Shown piece after piece: positions 38,195 to 47,838 of a stretch of DNA of 64,000 nucleotides; the stretch's first letter is position 1, and each line of letters starts with the position of its first letter. The notes beneath the pieces are model-generated. The model was not told the DNA's origin, made no database searches, and worked only from the letters and a program-made list of their open reading frames with translations. The position numbers and the translations under genes were made by a program. The stretch spans positions 19,869,567-19,933,566 of the forward strand of contig NC_088809.1 in NCBI RefSeq assembly GCF_011386835.1. The letters run 5' to 3'. The stretch comes from Chrysemys picta bellii (lineage: Eukaryota > Chordata > Testudines > Emydidae).

Positions 38195-38500
38195 TGTCAG
38201 TGAAGAAAAGTGAGAACCAGGACTTCTGGTTTCTATTTCCAGCTCTGCTACCAACTTATAGTGAGTTAAACATGGCACTTAGGGCCAGATTTTTTTTTAA
38301 ATTTCAACACCCCCAATTAAGGCCAGATTTTCAGAGTTGAAAATATGACTCACTTCCCTATACAATTCCAATCCATCTCCTCTTCTGATCTGTAAAACAG
38401 AACCATATTTACCTGCCTCACAAGAGGTGATGAAGTTGACCTGCTAGCAAAGTGCTTCGCAATTTTCAGAACTGTACAGGCACTGTACAAAAGTAAAAGA
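38195..38500 (+). repeat. MIR/CORE-like SINE remnant, sense, diverged
   Basis: The head is recognisable as gtgagaaccaggacttctgg, tttctatttccagctctgct. The later part (gatctgtaaaacagaaccat, tacctgcctcacaagaggtg, gtgcttcgcaatttt) fits the SINE tail. A ggccagattttttttta piece appears inserted in the middle. Confidence 0.55.
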
Positions 38501-38556
38501 ACAATTAGGCTATTAGTACTCCTCGGAACATTCCAAAGAAACTATGTAAGTATCAT

Positions 38557-38576
38557 TTAAAAAAAAAAAAAAAAAA
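38557..38576 (+). repeat. Poly-A run
   Basis: Run of about 18 adenines in an AT-rich part of POR intron 1. No retroposon body is recognisable directly upstream. Confidence 0.8.
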
Positions 38577-40169
38577 CACAATTAGGAAAACTCCCTTAGT
38601 TGCTAACTAAGCAAGAACCTTAAAATAATATGCAGCTAAAAGTCAAACCAACTGTCCCTATGTGTCACTTTGGACTGTCATGGTTCTTAGGAGTAGCCTT
38701 CAGTACTACAAAGACTTCTTGCTAAATGTTTATTTTCTTTAAGCTCTATGGCCCAGAAGCAGCACACAAATGGATTTTGGCGTTTAACCGAGTAAGAGGT
38801 AACCATGGATTATTAAATTTCAGACTGTCCACGTTGCATACAATAGAGTAGGTAATTAAGCTTATTAAAGACTCTTTAAATATTGATCTTTTGAATAGGT
38901 GTACACCAATACAGTAGAACATGTGACACCTTTTACAATACCTTGTGAAGCGTAATCCTAGCACTAGATCAAGTTAGACTGGGAAAGCAACTTACGTAAG
39001 ATATCAACCATGTTTTTTTAGTTAAGAAAGAAGAACAAAGTTCATCCAGGGTAGATAACATCCTCTTGGTAGTTTTTTATATAAGAGAAAAAGGGAGAGA
39101 ACAGGATGAGTATGGGACTGAACAAGGCAACACATAACCCTTGGTGTGTGGCTATTGTCAAACGAGTGACTAAAAAATTACCCTATGGAATTCTATAGTT
39201 ATTCTTTATCTGTAACTTATGAAGCAAATTTGCTTCATTCACATGTCTGAAGTTCAGAGGGCCCTGTTAACTTGAACTCCAGTCAGTTTAAACAAAACAA
39301 AAAAAAGGTCAAAAGGCATTTAGGTCTTACACCTGCCTCTGAGGCCCCCAATCATTTTGGTGGATTTCACAAGCAAGTTCTCCTGCTTTTTCTCATTCCT
39401 GTTGCTGTATAAAAGATCCCCACAAACCGGGGAAACTGATCAAATGAACAACAGAGGAAAAGTGAGAAACTGACTATTCAGTAACAGACTGCTCTGTAAC
39501 TGAAATTACTGTATGTACAGGTCAATTGCTTAAAGAGACGTCAACTTACAAAGCCCAATAGCCTCAAATTTTTTCCACCTATCGTTCAAATTTTGTACTT
39601 CAAAATAATAGGTAAGCTTAGTATAAACAAAAGAGATTGGAAGAGTTTATTTGCTTTTATTATAACTCCATGGTGTTTCCCTCCTATGAATGAGAATATA
39701 CGTAAACAACTAGTTTGGCCAGATCCTCCCCTAATAGGCGGCTTAGTTGACAACTTCTCAAAGCACATTTCAGGTTATAAATGGTACCACACAAACTACA
39801 AAGAGGGGTTCTGTTTCTTGTTGTTTTTAAACACTTTCAGGAGAACTTGAATGTTCAAAATACACATTTAAGGGCCTGAAGGAAAAACGAAAGACCTATT
39901 CATACAGTCTTGCTATTGCCCCCTCACAGGCCCAGAACAGAACTGTTCAAAACAAAAATGCTGTGGAATTCTGCGCCCATGCCATCCTCAGCTATCATGG
40001 CAGGAGACCTGCAGTTAAACCTATTACTGTAGTACATGGATGAGAAACTGCCAATGAAATGAATGAAAAAGTGGTCTTGGCAATCCAGTAGGTGGTGCTC
40101 TTCCCTCTGAATGAATGCCTCGGCATGGTGCTAATAGGGCATTTCAATAGGGCAAAGGTATGCCCTAAT

Positions 40170-40304
40170 TAGGGTGACCAGACAGAAAATGTGAAAAATC
40201 AGGACAGGGGATGGGGGGGGGGGGGGGGGAAATAGGAGCCTATATAAGAAAAGGACCCAAAAATCGGGACTGTCCCTATAAAATCGGGACATCTGGTCAC
40301 CCTA
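40170..40304. mobile_element. hAT-like MITE, 135 bp, perfect target duplication
   Basis: The element begins TAGGGTGACCAGA and ends TCTGGTCACCCTA, perfect 13 bp inverted repeats. It is flanked on both sides by the 8-mer gccctaat, a perfect target duplication. The interior has a run of about 19 Gs and the blocks gcctatataagaaaaggacc and atcgggactgtccctataaa. It is the best preserved member of the family also found at 18873 and 47715, so it is probably the youngest. Confidence 0.93.
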
Positions 40305-41302
40305 GCCCTAATTCCAAGTCTGACCTGTTGCAGTGTCAGTGTGCATTACTGAAAGCAGTTACTCTATTTCGCTTTGGGGTGGCTACTTTTCAGCAGTGGA
40401 TGAAGTGACCACTACGAAGCATGCATCAAGCTTGAAACATTTTGAAGTTAAAGACTCCATATAAGTGAAAATATTGTCATTTCATATTCAGAACTAGGAC
40501 ATATTTTAAGTGACTGGACTGAAGGAGGCTCAAGTTCTTTTTGGCTTCTGACCTGCGAGTTAGCTGTTGAACAAATTCTGATTTTTAAAAAAAATCATAA
40601 AGATGAAAGTGCAAAAGAACTTCAATAATACAATAATTCATCCTGTTCAGATGAAATGAACAAACTGTCAAATGAATCCTTCTCTCTATATCTGGTCCAC
40701 TCTTCCAGTGGCTTATTTTAGCTTCAATAGCTCCTTTCAACCAAGGTTGCATAAAACGTTTGGCCAAAACCCAGTCTAAGTGCCGCAGGATGGGTCACTT
40801 ACTCTTATGAATGAGGAAACCTGATAAATGATGGCATCCACTCCGCTGATTAATCTTGGCCATTATGTTCCCTGCAGCTTGTCCCATCAGTTTTAAATCT
40901 CCACCACCTCCTTTGGGGAGATTGTTCTTCAGTCCATTCAACCTACTTTTTTGTTTTGTTTTGTTTTAAAAATTTCACTCCACTACTCCTAGCGATGTCC
41001 CTTTGGCGACAGATATTTGAAAAATGGAAAAAGATTTCCAGGGCCAAGCGGCCTACATGGCAAGAAAAACAGCTGCGGAGATAACACGGGAGTTTGAGTA
41101 GCCAAGTCAGAGCTCTACCCCAGCACAGGAGCTGGACGGAAACAGACATCACTGGACTGCAGAGCCTACCATCAGGCTATAGGGTATTCTGGGGGAGGTC
41201 TCCTCCAGCTCTCCTGTGGTTCCAGTCCTTGTGCCAATGAATACTTAGTTATGTACACAAAGTAGAACAGCTTCAATGGGTGAGACTGAGAAAGGCATAG
41301 CC

Positions 41303-41613
41303 CAGGGTGAGGCAACCCATGGCAGGTGTGCCAAAGGTGGCACGCGAGCTGATTTTCAGTGGCACTCAAACTGCCCGGATCCTGGCCTGGTCTGGGGGGG
41401 GCTCTGCATTTTAAGTTAATTTTAAATGAAGCTTCTTAAACATTTTTAAAAACCTTATTTACTTTACATACAACAATAGTTTAGTGATATATTATAGACT
41501 TATAGAAAGAGACCTTCTAAAAACGTTAAAATGTATGACTGGCACGCGAAACCTTAAATCAGAGTGAATAAATGAAGACTCGGCACACCACTTCTGAAAG
41601 GTTGCCAACCCCT
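41303..41613. mobile_element. hAT-like MITE, 311 bp family, copy 2
   Basis: The element starts CAGGGTGAGGCAACC and ends GGTTGCCAACCCCT. The 8-mer gcatagcc lies on both sides, an exact target duplication. Length and sequence match copy 1 (23756-24066) closely over the whole body, including atacaacaatagtttagt and gagaccttctaaaaacgtta. Confidence 0.92.
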
Positions 41614-41989
41614 GCATAGCCTATAGCTTTGTGGCTAGGGCATTCACCTGGGAGAGAAGAAACGTGGACTCAAATCCCTGCTCCAGAATGGGGATCTGAA
41701 CCTGGGTCCCCACATCCCAGGTGCAGGTCCTAACCACCGCAATAGAAGGTGGGCAGTGGCACTACCCCCTATTACCTCCTCCCCAGTTTTGTGACTCTAG
41801 CCTGCCTTTCTTCTTCTGACCAAACTGCATTTTTGACAGACTCCTGTCGAATTTGCCAATAGTTTCAGGTCAATTAAAACCGGCACATTCCAACAAATGA
41901 ACTATTCATCTGAAGAGTTTCACCCAGCTCTTCTGTGGGGCACATGGCAGACCTGGCGAGCCAGCACCAGGAGCCACACAGCTCTAAGA

Positions 41990-42662
41990 GACCTCGGTCA
42001 GCATTCAGACAGCCAGGGACAGAATCCAGAGTCCTAATTCCCTGGCTCAAACCCACCAGAGCCAGAAACAGAACCTAGGAGTTCTCACTCCCCTGCTTGA
42101 ATCCACTAGACCCCACTCCCACCCAATGGCGGGGAAAGAACCCAGGAGTCCTGGCTCCCAATCCCCTGCCCACCGCTCTAACCCACTAGACCCCACACAC
42201 ATACTCCCCTCCCTGAGCAGGGAGAGAACCCAGGGGAGTCCTGGCTTCCAGCCCCACTATGTACCCCACTAGACACCCCCGCCCAGCACTGAGGAAAGAA
42301 CCCAGGAGTCCTGGCTCCCAGCCCCCGCTGCTCTCACCCAACAGACCCCCGCCCCCAAAGCGGGGAGAGGACCCAGGAGTCCTAGCTCCCACCCCGCTCT
42401 CACCCAATAGATCCCCCACCCCCGAGCGGGGAAAGGACCCAGGAGTCCTAGCTCCCAGCCCCCGCTGCTCTCACCCAATAGACCCCCCCCGAGCGGGGAA
42501 AGGACCCAGGAGTCCTGGCTCCCACCACCCCGCTCTCACCCAATAGACCCCCCGCCCCAAGCGGGGAGAGGACCCAGGAGTCCTGGCTCCCACCCAATAG
42601 ACCCCCCGCCCCAAGCGGGGAAAGGACCCAGGAGTCCTAGCTCCCCCCTCTCACCCAACAGA
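41990..42662. repeat. Minisatellite of acccaggagtcctggctccc units
   Basis: Roughly nine or ten imperfect units of about 55-75 bases. Each carries gaacccaggagtcctggctc or a close variant, then a c-rich piece with ctctcacccaatagaccccc and a gcggggagagg piece. The unit resembles the head of an antisense turtle SINE (compare gaacccaggtctcctgagtc at 6140), so it probably grew by tandem expansion of a SINE fragment. It ends directly at the predicted splice donor of POR exon 1. Open frames across it are by-products. Confidence 0.85.
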
Positions 42663-43000
42663 CGCCCCCGCACCCACCTTGCGGCTCCTCCTCAGCGGCT
42701 ACAGCTGGGCCCAGTACAGCCGGGCCGGCACGTCCGGCGGCACCTACCACCTCGGCACGGGGGACGGGGGCCGAGGGCCTGGCCCCGCCGCCGGGGCCTC
42801 CAGCGCCGCCGCCGTCCGGACCTCGGAGCGGCCGCGACCTCGGCGCCCCCCGGAGCTCCACTGAGGAGCCCCCCGGCCGCCTCCCGGAGCGGTGAGCGGC
42901 GCTGACACCCCTCCCCCCGCGGCCCCACTTGGTACAGTCCGCGCGAGCGCCGGCGTGGGGCGGGGCGGGGGGTGTTAAAGTGACAGCGCCGCCCAGGGAG
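42660..43000 (-). promoter_or_regulatory. POR: CpG island and TATA-less promoter of POR
   Basis: A short, very GC- and CpG-rich island stands out from the CpG-poor surroundings. It contains gccggcacgtccggcgg, gcgccgccgccgtccgg, gcgcgagcgccggcg and tandem GC boxes ggggcggggcgggg at 42957-42970, which are Sp1-type sites. No TATA box is visible. On the minus strand the GC boxes lie upstream of the predicted exon 1, as expected for a housekeeping-type POR promoter. Confidence 0.8.
42678..42900 (-). other. POR: Predicted non-coding exon 1 of POR (5' UTR)
   Basis: Mammalian POR has a non-coding first exon in a CpG island far from the ATG exon. Here the minus strand of the island contains no ATG and ends in gccgcaag followed by a gtgggtg donor at 42677. 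A second possible donor, gaggtg followed by gtaggtg, lies about 70 bases upstream. The start near 42900 is an estimate; only transcript data can fix it. Confidence 0.55.
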
Positions 43001-43009
43001 GCCCGGTTT

Positions 43010-43500
43010 GGGGGCAGGGGGAAGATGGGGGTTTGGGGTGTAGGGCCAGTTGAGGGGCAGGGGGAAGATGGGGGTTTGGGGTGTAGGGCCAGTTGGGGGG
43101 CAGGGGGAAGATGGGGGGTTTGGGGTGTAGGGCCAGTTGGGGGGCAGGGGGAAGATGGGGGTTGGGGTGTAGGGCCAGTTGAGGGCAGGGGAAGATGGGG
43201 GATTTGGGGGTGTAGGGCCAGTTGGAGGGCAGGAGGAAGATGGGGGTTTGGGGTGTAGGGCCAGTTGGGGGGCAGGGGGAGATGGGGATTTGGGGTGTAG
43301 GGCCAGTTGGGGGGCAGGGGGAGATGGGGGATTTGGGGGTGTAGGGCCAGTTGGGGGGCAGGGGGAGATGGGGGATTTGGGGGTGTAGGGCCAGTTGGGG
43401 GGCAGGGGGAGATGGGGGATTTGGGGGTGTAGGGCCAGATGGGGGGCAGGGGGAAGATGGGGGATTTGGGGGTGTAGGGCCAGATGGGGGGCAGGGGGAG
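43010..43500 (+). repeat. G-rich minisatellite, about 11 units of 42-44 bp
   Basis: The unit has the form gggggcagggggaagatggg, ggtttggggtgtagggccag, tt. The block tgtagggccag recurs about eleven times. The G-rich strand is plus, that is, the template strand relative to POR. Several G runs per unit could form G-quadruplexes. Small length changes (gaag or gag, gtttg or gatttgg) separate subgroups of units. The long proline-rich open frame on the minus strand is a product of the repeat. Confidence 0.95.
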
Positions 43501-43754
43501 GGTTGCTGGGGGCTCAGGATGCAAGGCCCAGTTGAGGGGTGGGGAAGGATGGGGGTGCTGGGGCCCCATGGGACTAGAAGCTGTACAAGAGACAGTCACT
43601 GCCCCAAAGGGTTTACAGTCTATCTAGACAAGACAAAGTATTATCCCCATTTTACAGCTGGGCGCTGAGGCATGGAGAAATTAAAGCGCAGATCCTCACA
43701 GGTATTTTAAATCAATAGGCGTTAGGCACCTGAATACCTTTGAAGACATGAGCC

Positions 43755-44003
43755 TAAGGTCGGGTCGACACTTAACGATTAGATCAACCTAGCTACGTCG
43801 CACAGGGTGATGAAAAACTTTGTACCCTCAACAACACAGGGCGACTAACCCCGGTACAGATGCAACTCGGTTGACAGAAGATCAACCTAGCTACCGCCTC
43901 TCAGAGAAGTGGATTAACTACATTGATGGAAAAACCTCTACTGTTGATGTAGAAAGTGTACACTGTGCTGTTGTAGCGGCTACGGTGTACACATGGCCTA
44001 AAT
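43755..44003. mobile_element. Fold-back DNA element, tcgacctagctac family
   Basis: The copy contains gatcaacctagctacgtcgc, acagggtgatgaaaaacttt, agctaccgcctctcagagaa and a gctgttgtagcggctacggt end. The order of blocks matches the copy at 56195-56555 and a repeat I know as common in turtle genomes, whose better copies have gtcgacctagctacgtcgct. No coding capacity. Confidence 0.6.
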
Positions 44004-44784
44004 GACTTGCCCAATGTCAAACAGGGAAGCTGTGGCAGAGTTGGTGACTAAAAGATTTTCTGCGAGAGCATCTTTCCTAAGAAAAAGCCATGGGTGAGTC
44101 ACTTAATATCAATGTTACATGCTCTTAAATTTAATTTTAAAAAACTATTGTTCCTGGAAAGATAATTCACTATCTAACGCTGAAGGAAAACCTATTTTAA
44201 TACCGTCAGATTTTGGTCTTGGGGCTTGTCTACAAGGTAACTAAAACTACAATAACTAAATGGGTTGTAATTCGCATCTTCAGTGCAAGTATGTGTGAGG
44301 ACACATTTAAAAATAAGAATGTCTGATTTACATAATTAAAAATCAGCTTAAAATTATATATAAGTTATATCAAAGTAGAGCACTCTTATTTTGGTTCCAG
44401 TTACTGTTCAGACAATTCCTTGGATTTCCTGTGTCTGATTCCCCACTGCAATCCTCCATCTTTACATTGGTGTAAATCCAATTTTCAGCAGTGATTTCAG
44501 CAGTTACATCATCATAAAAGTGAAGTAACAGTGGTGACTTAGGCCCCGTGCCTCTGTTGCACAATCAATATTCATTCAAGAGCAAACCGGTGACCGCCAG
44601 AGCAGAAGCCAGACCAGTCACGCATGCTATAAAGATTTCCTGGGCTTGTCCTCAAGCAAAAGTTGTACTGCTTTAAGTGGTATAGTTAAAGAAGTAAAAG
44701 CCCCCTAGCCTGGACCAAGTTATACTAGTATAAAAAGTGTTTATACTCGTATAGTATAGAAGAGGAATGAGCTATATGGATACT

Positions 44785-44990
44785 TAGCTCTTACATAGAA
44801 GTTTTCATCCCTAGATCTCAAAGTACTTTACAAAGAGGTCAGTATCATTATCCCCATTTTACAGATGGAGAAACTGAGGCACAGGACGGTGACGTGACTT
44901 GCCCAAGGTCACCCAGCAGGACAAAACCAGGACTAGAACCTAGGTCTCCTGAGTCCCCAGTCTAGTGCTCTGTCCATTACGCACCTTTAC
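44785..44990 (-). repeat. MIR/CORE-like SINE, antisense
   Basis: A well-preserved copy: ctagatctcaaagtacttta, catta-tccccattttacag, ggagaaactgaggcacagga, gacttgcccaaggtcaccca, aacctaggtctcctgagtcc. The flanks on both sides (gttatactagtataaaaagt to the left, gccgt-type gttatacaggcacaac to the right) look like halves of another short element. Confidence 0.85.
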
Positions 44991-45909
44991 ACCATATAAC
45001 TGTGTGCACACAAGGAGCTGTACCAGTAAAAATCACCCCCCTAACGGCGAGTTATACAGGCACAACAACTGAGGGTACTAGTCAAAGTGAATGCAGCAGG
45101 TAGGAACTAAGACCACCAACCTTCTCAAAGGTAGATCTGCCCAATATCACCAGCTTTGGCTCTTTTCTTGTCCTGGTTCTTTGATTATTTTGATCGGTTG
45201 ATTTTTACCATCCAGTTGGTATCATATGATGTTGCCTGAGGTGGAAAAGCCTGCTGCATTCACACGTCCACAGGCAGGGTCCTTTTCTGGGGTCCGTATT
45301 CCACATAAAGCCGACGAAGAAGGTTTGAGGCTCTTTAGTTCTGCTGGAGAGTTGACTGTATCTGCAAAAGGAAGAGCTGCCTGCAGGGACGTGCCCTCCG
45401 ATTTCCTTTTTATCTCCGGGGCTGACCCTGCGTGGTTTAAGTTGAAGGGAAAGTCAGATGTGGAAAGGGCGGAGATGGCAGGGAGGAGGGGTTATGCTAA
45501 ACCCAGTTGCGGGGGCTCTGCCTTTGCTCCGTGGCCCAGCCCCTTAGAATCCGAAATGTGATAATTCATAGTTAGTGGGAAATGTCCTAGGGACGCTCTG
45601 TACTTTCCTGTCCATATGCTACGGTGTGGAATCTGCACGTTTCTGTGGAAGAGGCCGGTGTTCTCGTCTAAATGACAGCTGGTTACACAATTAACTTTTT
45701 CACTGCTGGCCCACTACCACACCTGCTGGGCTGCCCTCATTCCTCAGTATTTCATGGAAATCAACAGAGCATTAAAGTGCACGTAGAGAGATTCAACTCC
45801 ACGGCAGGAGCGCTACCTGCACCCTTCAGTCATTCAGGAGCACTGCTGGGGCAGCCAGACAGGATGTAACCAGGGCACTGAGCGGCGTGGCAGTCTCCTT
45901 CTGCCTGGA

Positions 45910-46990
45910 TTCCCAGGCCGGAAAGGACCATTGTGATCATCTAGTCTGACCTCCTGCGTAACACTAGGGTTACCATATTTAAAAAATAAAAAAAGAGGAC
46001 ACTCCATGGGGCCCTGGCCACACCCCTTTCCCAACCCTGCCCTTCCCCGCTCCAACTCCGCCCCTTCTCCAAAGTCCCCGCTCTAACTCCACCCCCTCCC
46101 CTGAGCGCCCCGCATTCCTCCTCCTCCTCCCTCCCAGCCACGCGAAAAGGGCTGCCCGAGCGCTACCGGCTTCACGGTTTGCCAGGCAGCCCCCAGACCC
46201 TGTACCCCCGGCCGGCGCTTCCCCAGCGCAGCTGGAGCCCGGGAGGGGAAGCGCCCAGCCGGGGGCGCAGGGTCTGGAGGCTGCCCGGCAAACCGTGAAG
46301 CCAGTAGCGCTCGGGCTTCGGGCAGCCCCCTTGCCTCCAGACCCTGCGCCCCCGGCCGGGCACTTCCCCTCCCGGGCTCTGGCGGCTGCTGTGCTCCCTG
46401 AACTCCTGGGCTCTGTAAGAGCCGAGCGCTACCAGCTTCGGGCAGCCCCCATGCCTCTGGACCCTGCGCCCCCGGAGCCCGGGAGGGGAAGTGCCCGGCC
46501 GGGGGCGCAGGGTCCAGAGGCATGGGGGCTGCCCGAAGCCGGTAGCGCTCGACTCTTACAGAGCCCAGGAGTCAGGGAGCACAGCAGCCCCCGGCGCCCG
46601 CTCTAAGGTAAGCCAGGGAGTATTTTTCCCGGACATGTTCGGCTTTTTGGAAATTCCCCCCGGACGGGGGTTTGATTACCAAAAAGCCAGACATGTCCAG
46701 AAAAAAATGGACGTATGGTAACCCTACATAACACAGACCAGAGAACTTCCCTAAAATAATTCCTAGAGCAGATCTTTTACAGTTAGCCATATTCAAATGC
46801 ATATTGTGTGCTTGTGCCCCACTTGCCAAGCAATCCAGATTGCTCAGTACCAGTGACCAGTCTTTTTCATTATTTACCCCTCCCCGCGATGTTTGTGTCG
46901 TCTGCAAACTTTATCAGTGATGATTTTCTGTTTGCTTCCAGGTCATTAACAGAAATGTTGCCTAGCGCAGGGCCAAGAACCCTTTTGCCT
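45910..46990 (-). mobile_element. CR1-clade LINE fragment split by a hAT-like element
   Basis: The left part (45910-45964) carries the reverse of a CR1 3' end: gccggaaaggaccattgtga, tcatctagtctgacctcctg. The right part (46727-46990) continues with aacttccctaaaataattcc, tagagcagatctttt, then gtttgtgtcgtctgcaaact and ccaggtcattaacagaaatg, a block common in CR1. The interruption is the element at 45965-46726. Confidence 0.8.
45965..46726. mobile_element. hAT-like element, 762 bp, GC-rich palindromic interior
   Basis: The ends are TAGGGTTACCATA and TATGGTAACCCTA, perfect 13 bp inverted repeats. The flanking 8-mers cgtaacac and cataacac differ only at a CpG that has probably mutated, and match the interrupted CR1 sequence. 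Inside, 46180-46600 consists of direct and inverted copies of a unit with gggggcgcagggtctggagg and its reverse complement, forming long fold-backs. No transposase frame is present. Confidence 0.9.
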
Positions 46991-47066
46991 CATGCACCGA
47001 TCCAGGTGTGGTACCTGAGGCAAACGACACTTTCCCCTCTGCCTCCTCATCAGTCTATGCTTCAAG

Positions 47067-47447
47067 TACACCCCTACCCGGATATAACGCGGTCCTCGGG
47101 AGCCAAAAAATCTCACCGCCTTATAGGTGAGACCGCGTTATATCTGGTTTGGGCCGGTATGGTGTACCGGCAAGAGCCGGTATGTCGTGCCAGACTGGAC
47201 TGGCTTCCCTGGCGGTGATTTAAAGGGCCCAGTGCTCCAGCCGCTGCGGGAACCCCCGGGCCCTTTAAATCACCGCCGGAGCTCAGGCAGTGGGGCTCAG
47301 GCGGGGATTTAAAGGGCCCGGGGCTCCACACGAATTCGGATATAACGCGGTAAAGCAGCGAGGCTCAGGTGGCGTTTTACAGGGCCCGGGGCTCCCCACT
47401 GCTTTACCACGTTATATCAGGTCGTGTTATATCGGGGTAGAGGTGTA
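47067..47447. mobile_element. TIR element, TACACC(C/T)CTACCC, 381 bp
   Basis: The left end TACACCCCTACCCGGATATA and right end ATATCGGGGTAGAGGTGTA are inverted repeats. Blocks ggatataacgcggt and cgttatatc recur internally, and a tttaaagggcccg unit occurs in direct and inverted copies. If the outer TA is a target duplication a Tc1/mariner origin is possible. No coding capacity. Confidence 0.8.
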
Positions 47448-47542
47448 CGCACCACAGCAGGTCACTTCTTGAGAGCCTGGGAGCAAAAGAGTTAATTCCT
47501 CCATAATGGTGGCAACTGCTCCTCCTGGCATTTTTGTTAGAC

Positions 47543-47667
47543 CAGTGGTTTTCAACCTGTGACCTACGGACCCCTGGGGGTCCGCAGACTATGTCTAAGG
47601 TTTCCAAAGGGACTTCCATTCAACATTTTTCCAGGGTCCACCAATGAAAAAAGGTTGAAAACCACTC
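47543..47667. mobile_element. hAT-like MITE, 125 bp, CAGTGGTTTTCAACC type
   Basis: The element begins CAGTGGTTTTCAACCTGTG and ends AAAGGTTGAAAACCACTC, inverted repeats of about 16 bp. The flanks are tgttagac and tgttaggt, an 8 bp target duplication with two transitions. The interior has cggacccctgggggtccgca, itself a small palindrome. Confidence 0.85.
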
Positions 47668-47714
47668 TGTTAGGTCTGCTTTAATATATATCACGGATAA
47701 AGAGCTCCTTTGAC

Positions 47715-47838
47715 TAGAGTGACCAGATGTCCCGATTTTATAGGGACAGTCCCGATATTTGGGGCTTTTTCTTATGTATTACCTCCTATTACCCCCCACC
47801 CCGTCCCGATTTTTCACACTTGATATCTGGTCAACCTA
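47715..47838. mobile_element. hAT-like MITE, TAGGGTGACC family, copy 3
   Basis: The copy runs from TAGAGTGACCAGATGTCCCG to TATCTGGTCAACCTA, in the opposite orientation to the copy at 40170. It shares cccgattttatagggacagt and ccccgtcccgatttttcaca with that copy. The flanks cctttgac and cctctggc match at six of eight positions. It is older than the 40170 copy. Confidence 0.8.

Larger units (their letters stand above)
22930..42677 (-). other. POR: POR intron 1
   Basis: Intron of about 19.7 kb between the predicted non-coding exon 1 and exon 2. Its 23-33 kb part is dense with LINE, SINE and DNA-element copies listed separately. From 32 to 40 kb it is AT-rich and poorer in recognisable repeats. 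Unassigned stretches include 25635-25950 (ends near tgtgtagacacaca, perhaps another short DNA element), 26000-27400, 28740-30020, 32000-33400, 35200-36700 and 38600-40100. I see no coding exon or structured RNA gene in these. Confidence 0.65.
1..42900 (-). other. POR: POR gene, 5' part (exons 1-8), NADPH-cytochrome P450 reductase
   Basis: POR passes electrons from NADPH through FAD and FMN to microsomal cytochromes P450, heme oxygenase, squalene epoxidase and cytochrome b5. It is held on the cytoplasmic face of the endoplasmic reticulum by an N-terminal anchor. Seven coding exons on the minus strand join with matching phases and consensus GT-AG sites, giving 821 coding bases (273 codons plus 2 bases) with no stop or frameshift. 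The product covers the anchor, the full FMN domain and the first strand of the connecting domain. The FAD/NADPH part, from exon 9 on, is outside the window. Intron 1 is about 19.7 kb and intron 2 about 13.2 kb; introns 3-7 are 0.9-2.3 kb. All introns carry transposon debris. The gene looks intact and functional. The 5' end near 42900 is estimated from the CpG island. Confidence 0.97.

Noticed and set aside
42259..42546. Open frames of 69-95 codons over the acccaggagtcctgg array
   Set aside because: These are products of the tandem repeat, present on both strands and in several frames.
41990..43500. Regular repeats considered as a CRISPR-like array
   Set aside because: The units have no constant repeat with unique spacers, the DNA is a vertebrate gene region, and the arrays are ordinary minisatellites.
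42637..43599. Long proline-rich open frame (320 codons) on the minus strand
   Set aside because: It is the reading of the G-rich minisatellite and the CpG island; the repeats of TGPTPQTP-like peptide follow the DNA unit, and no protein family matches.
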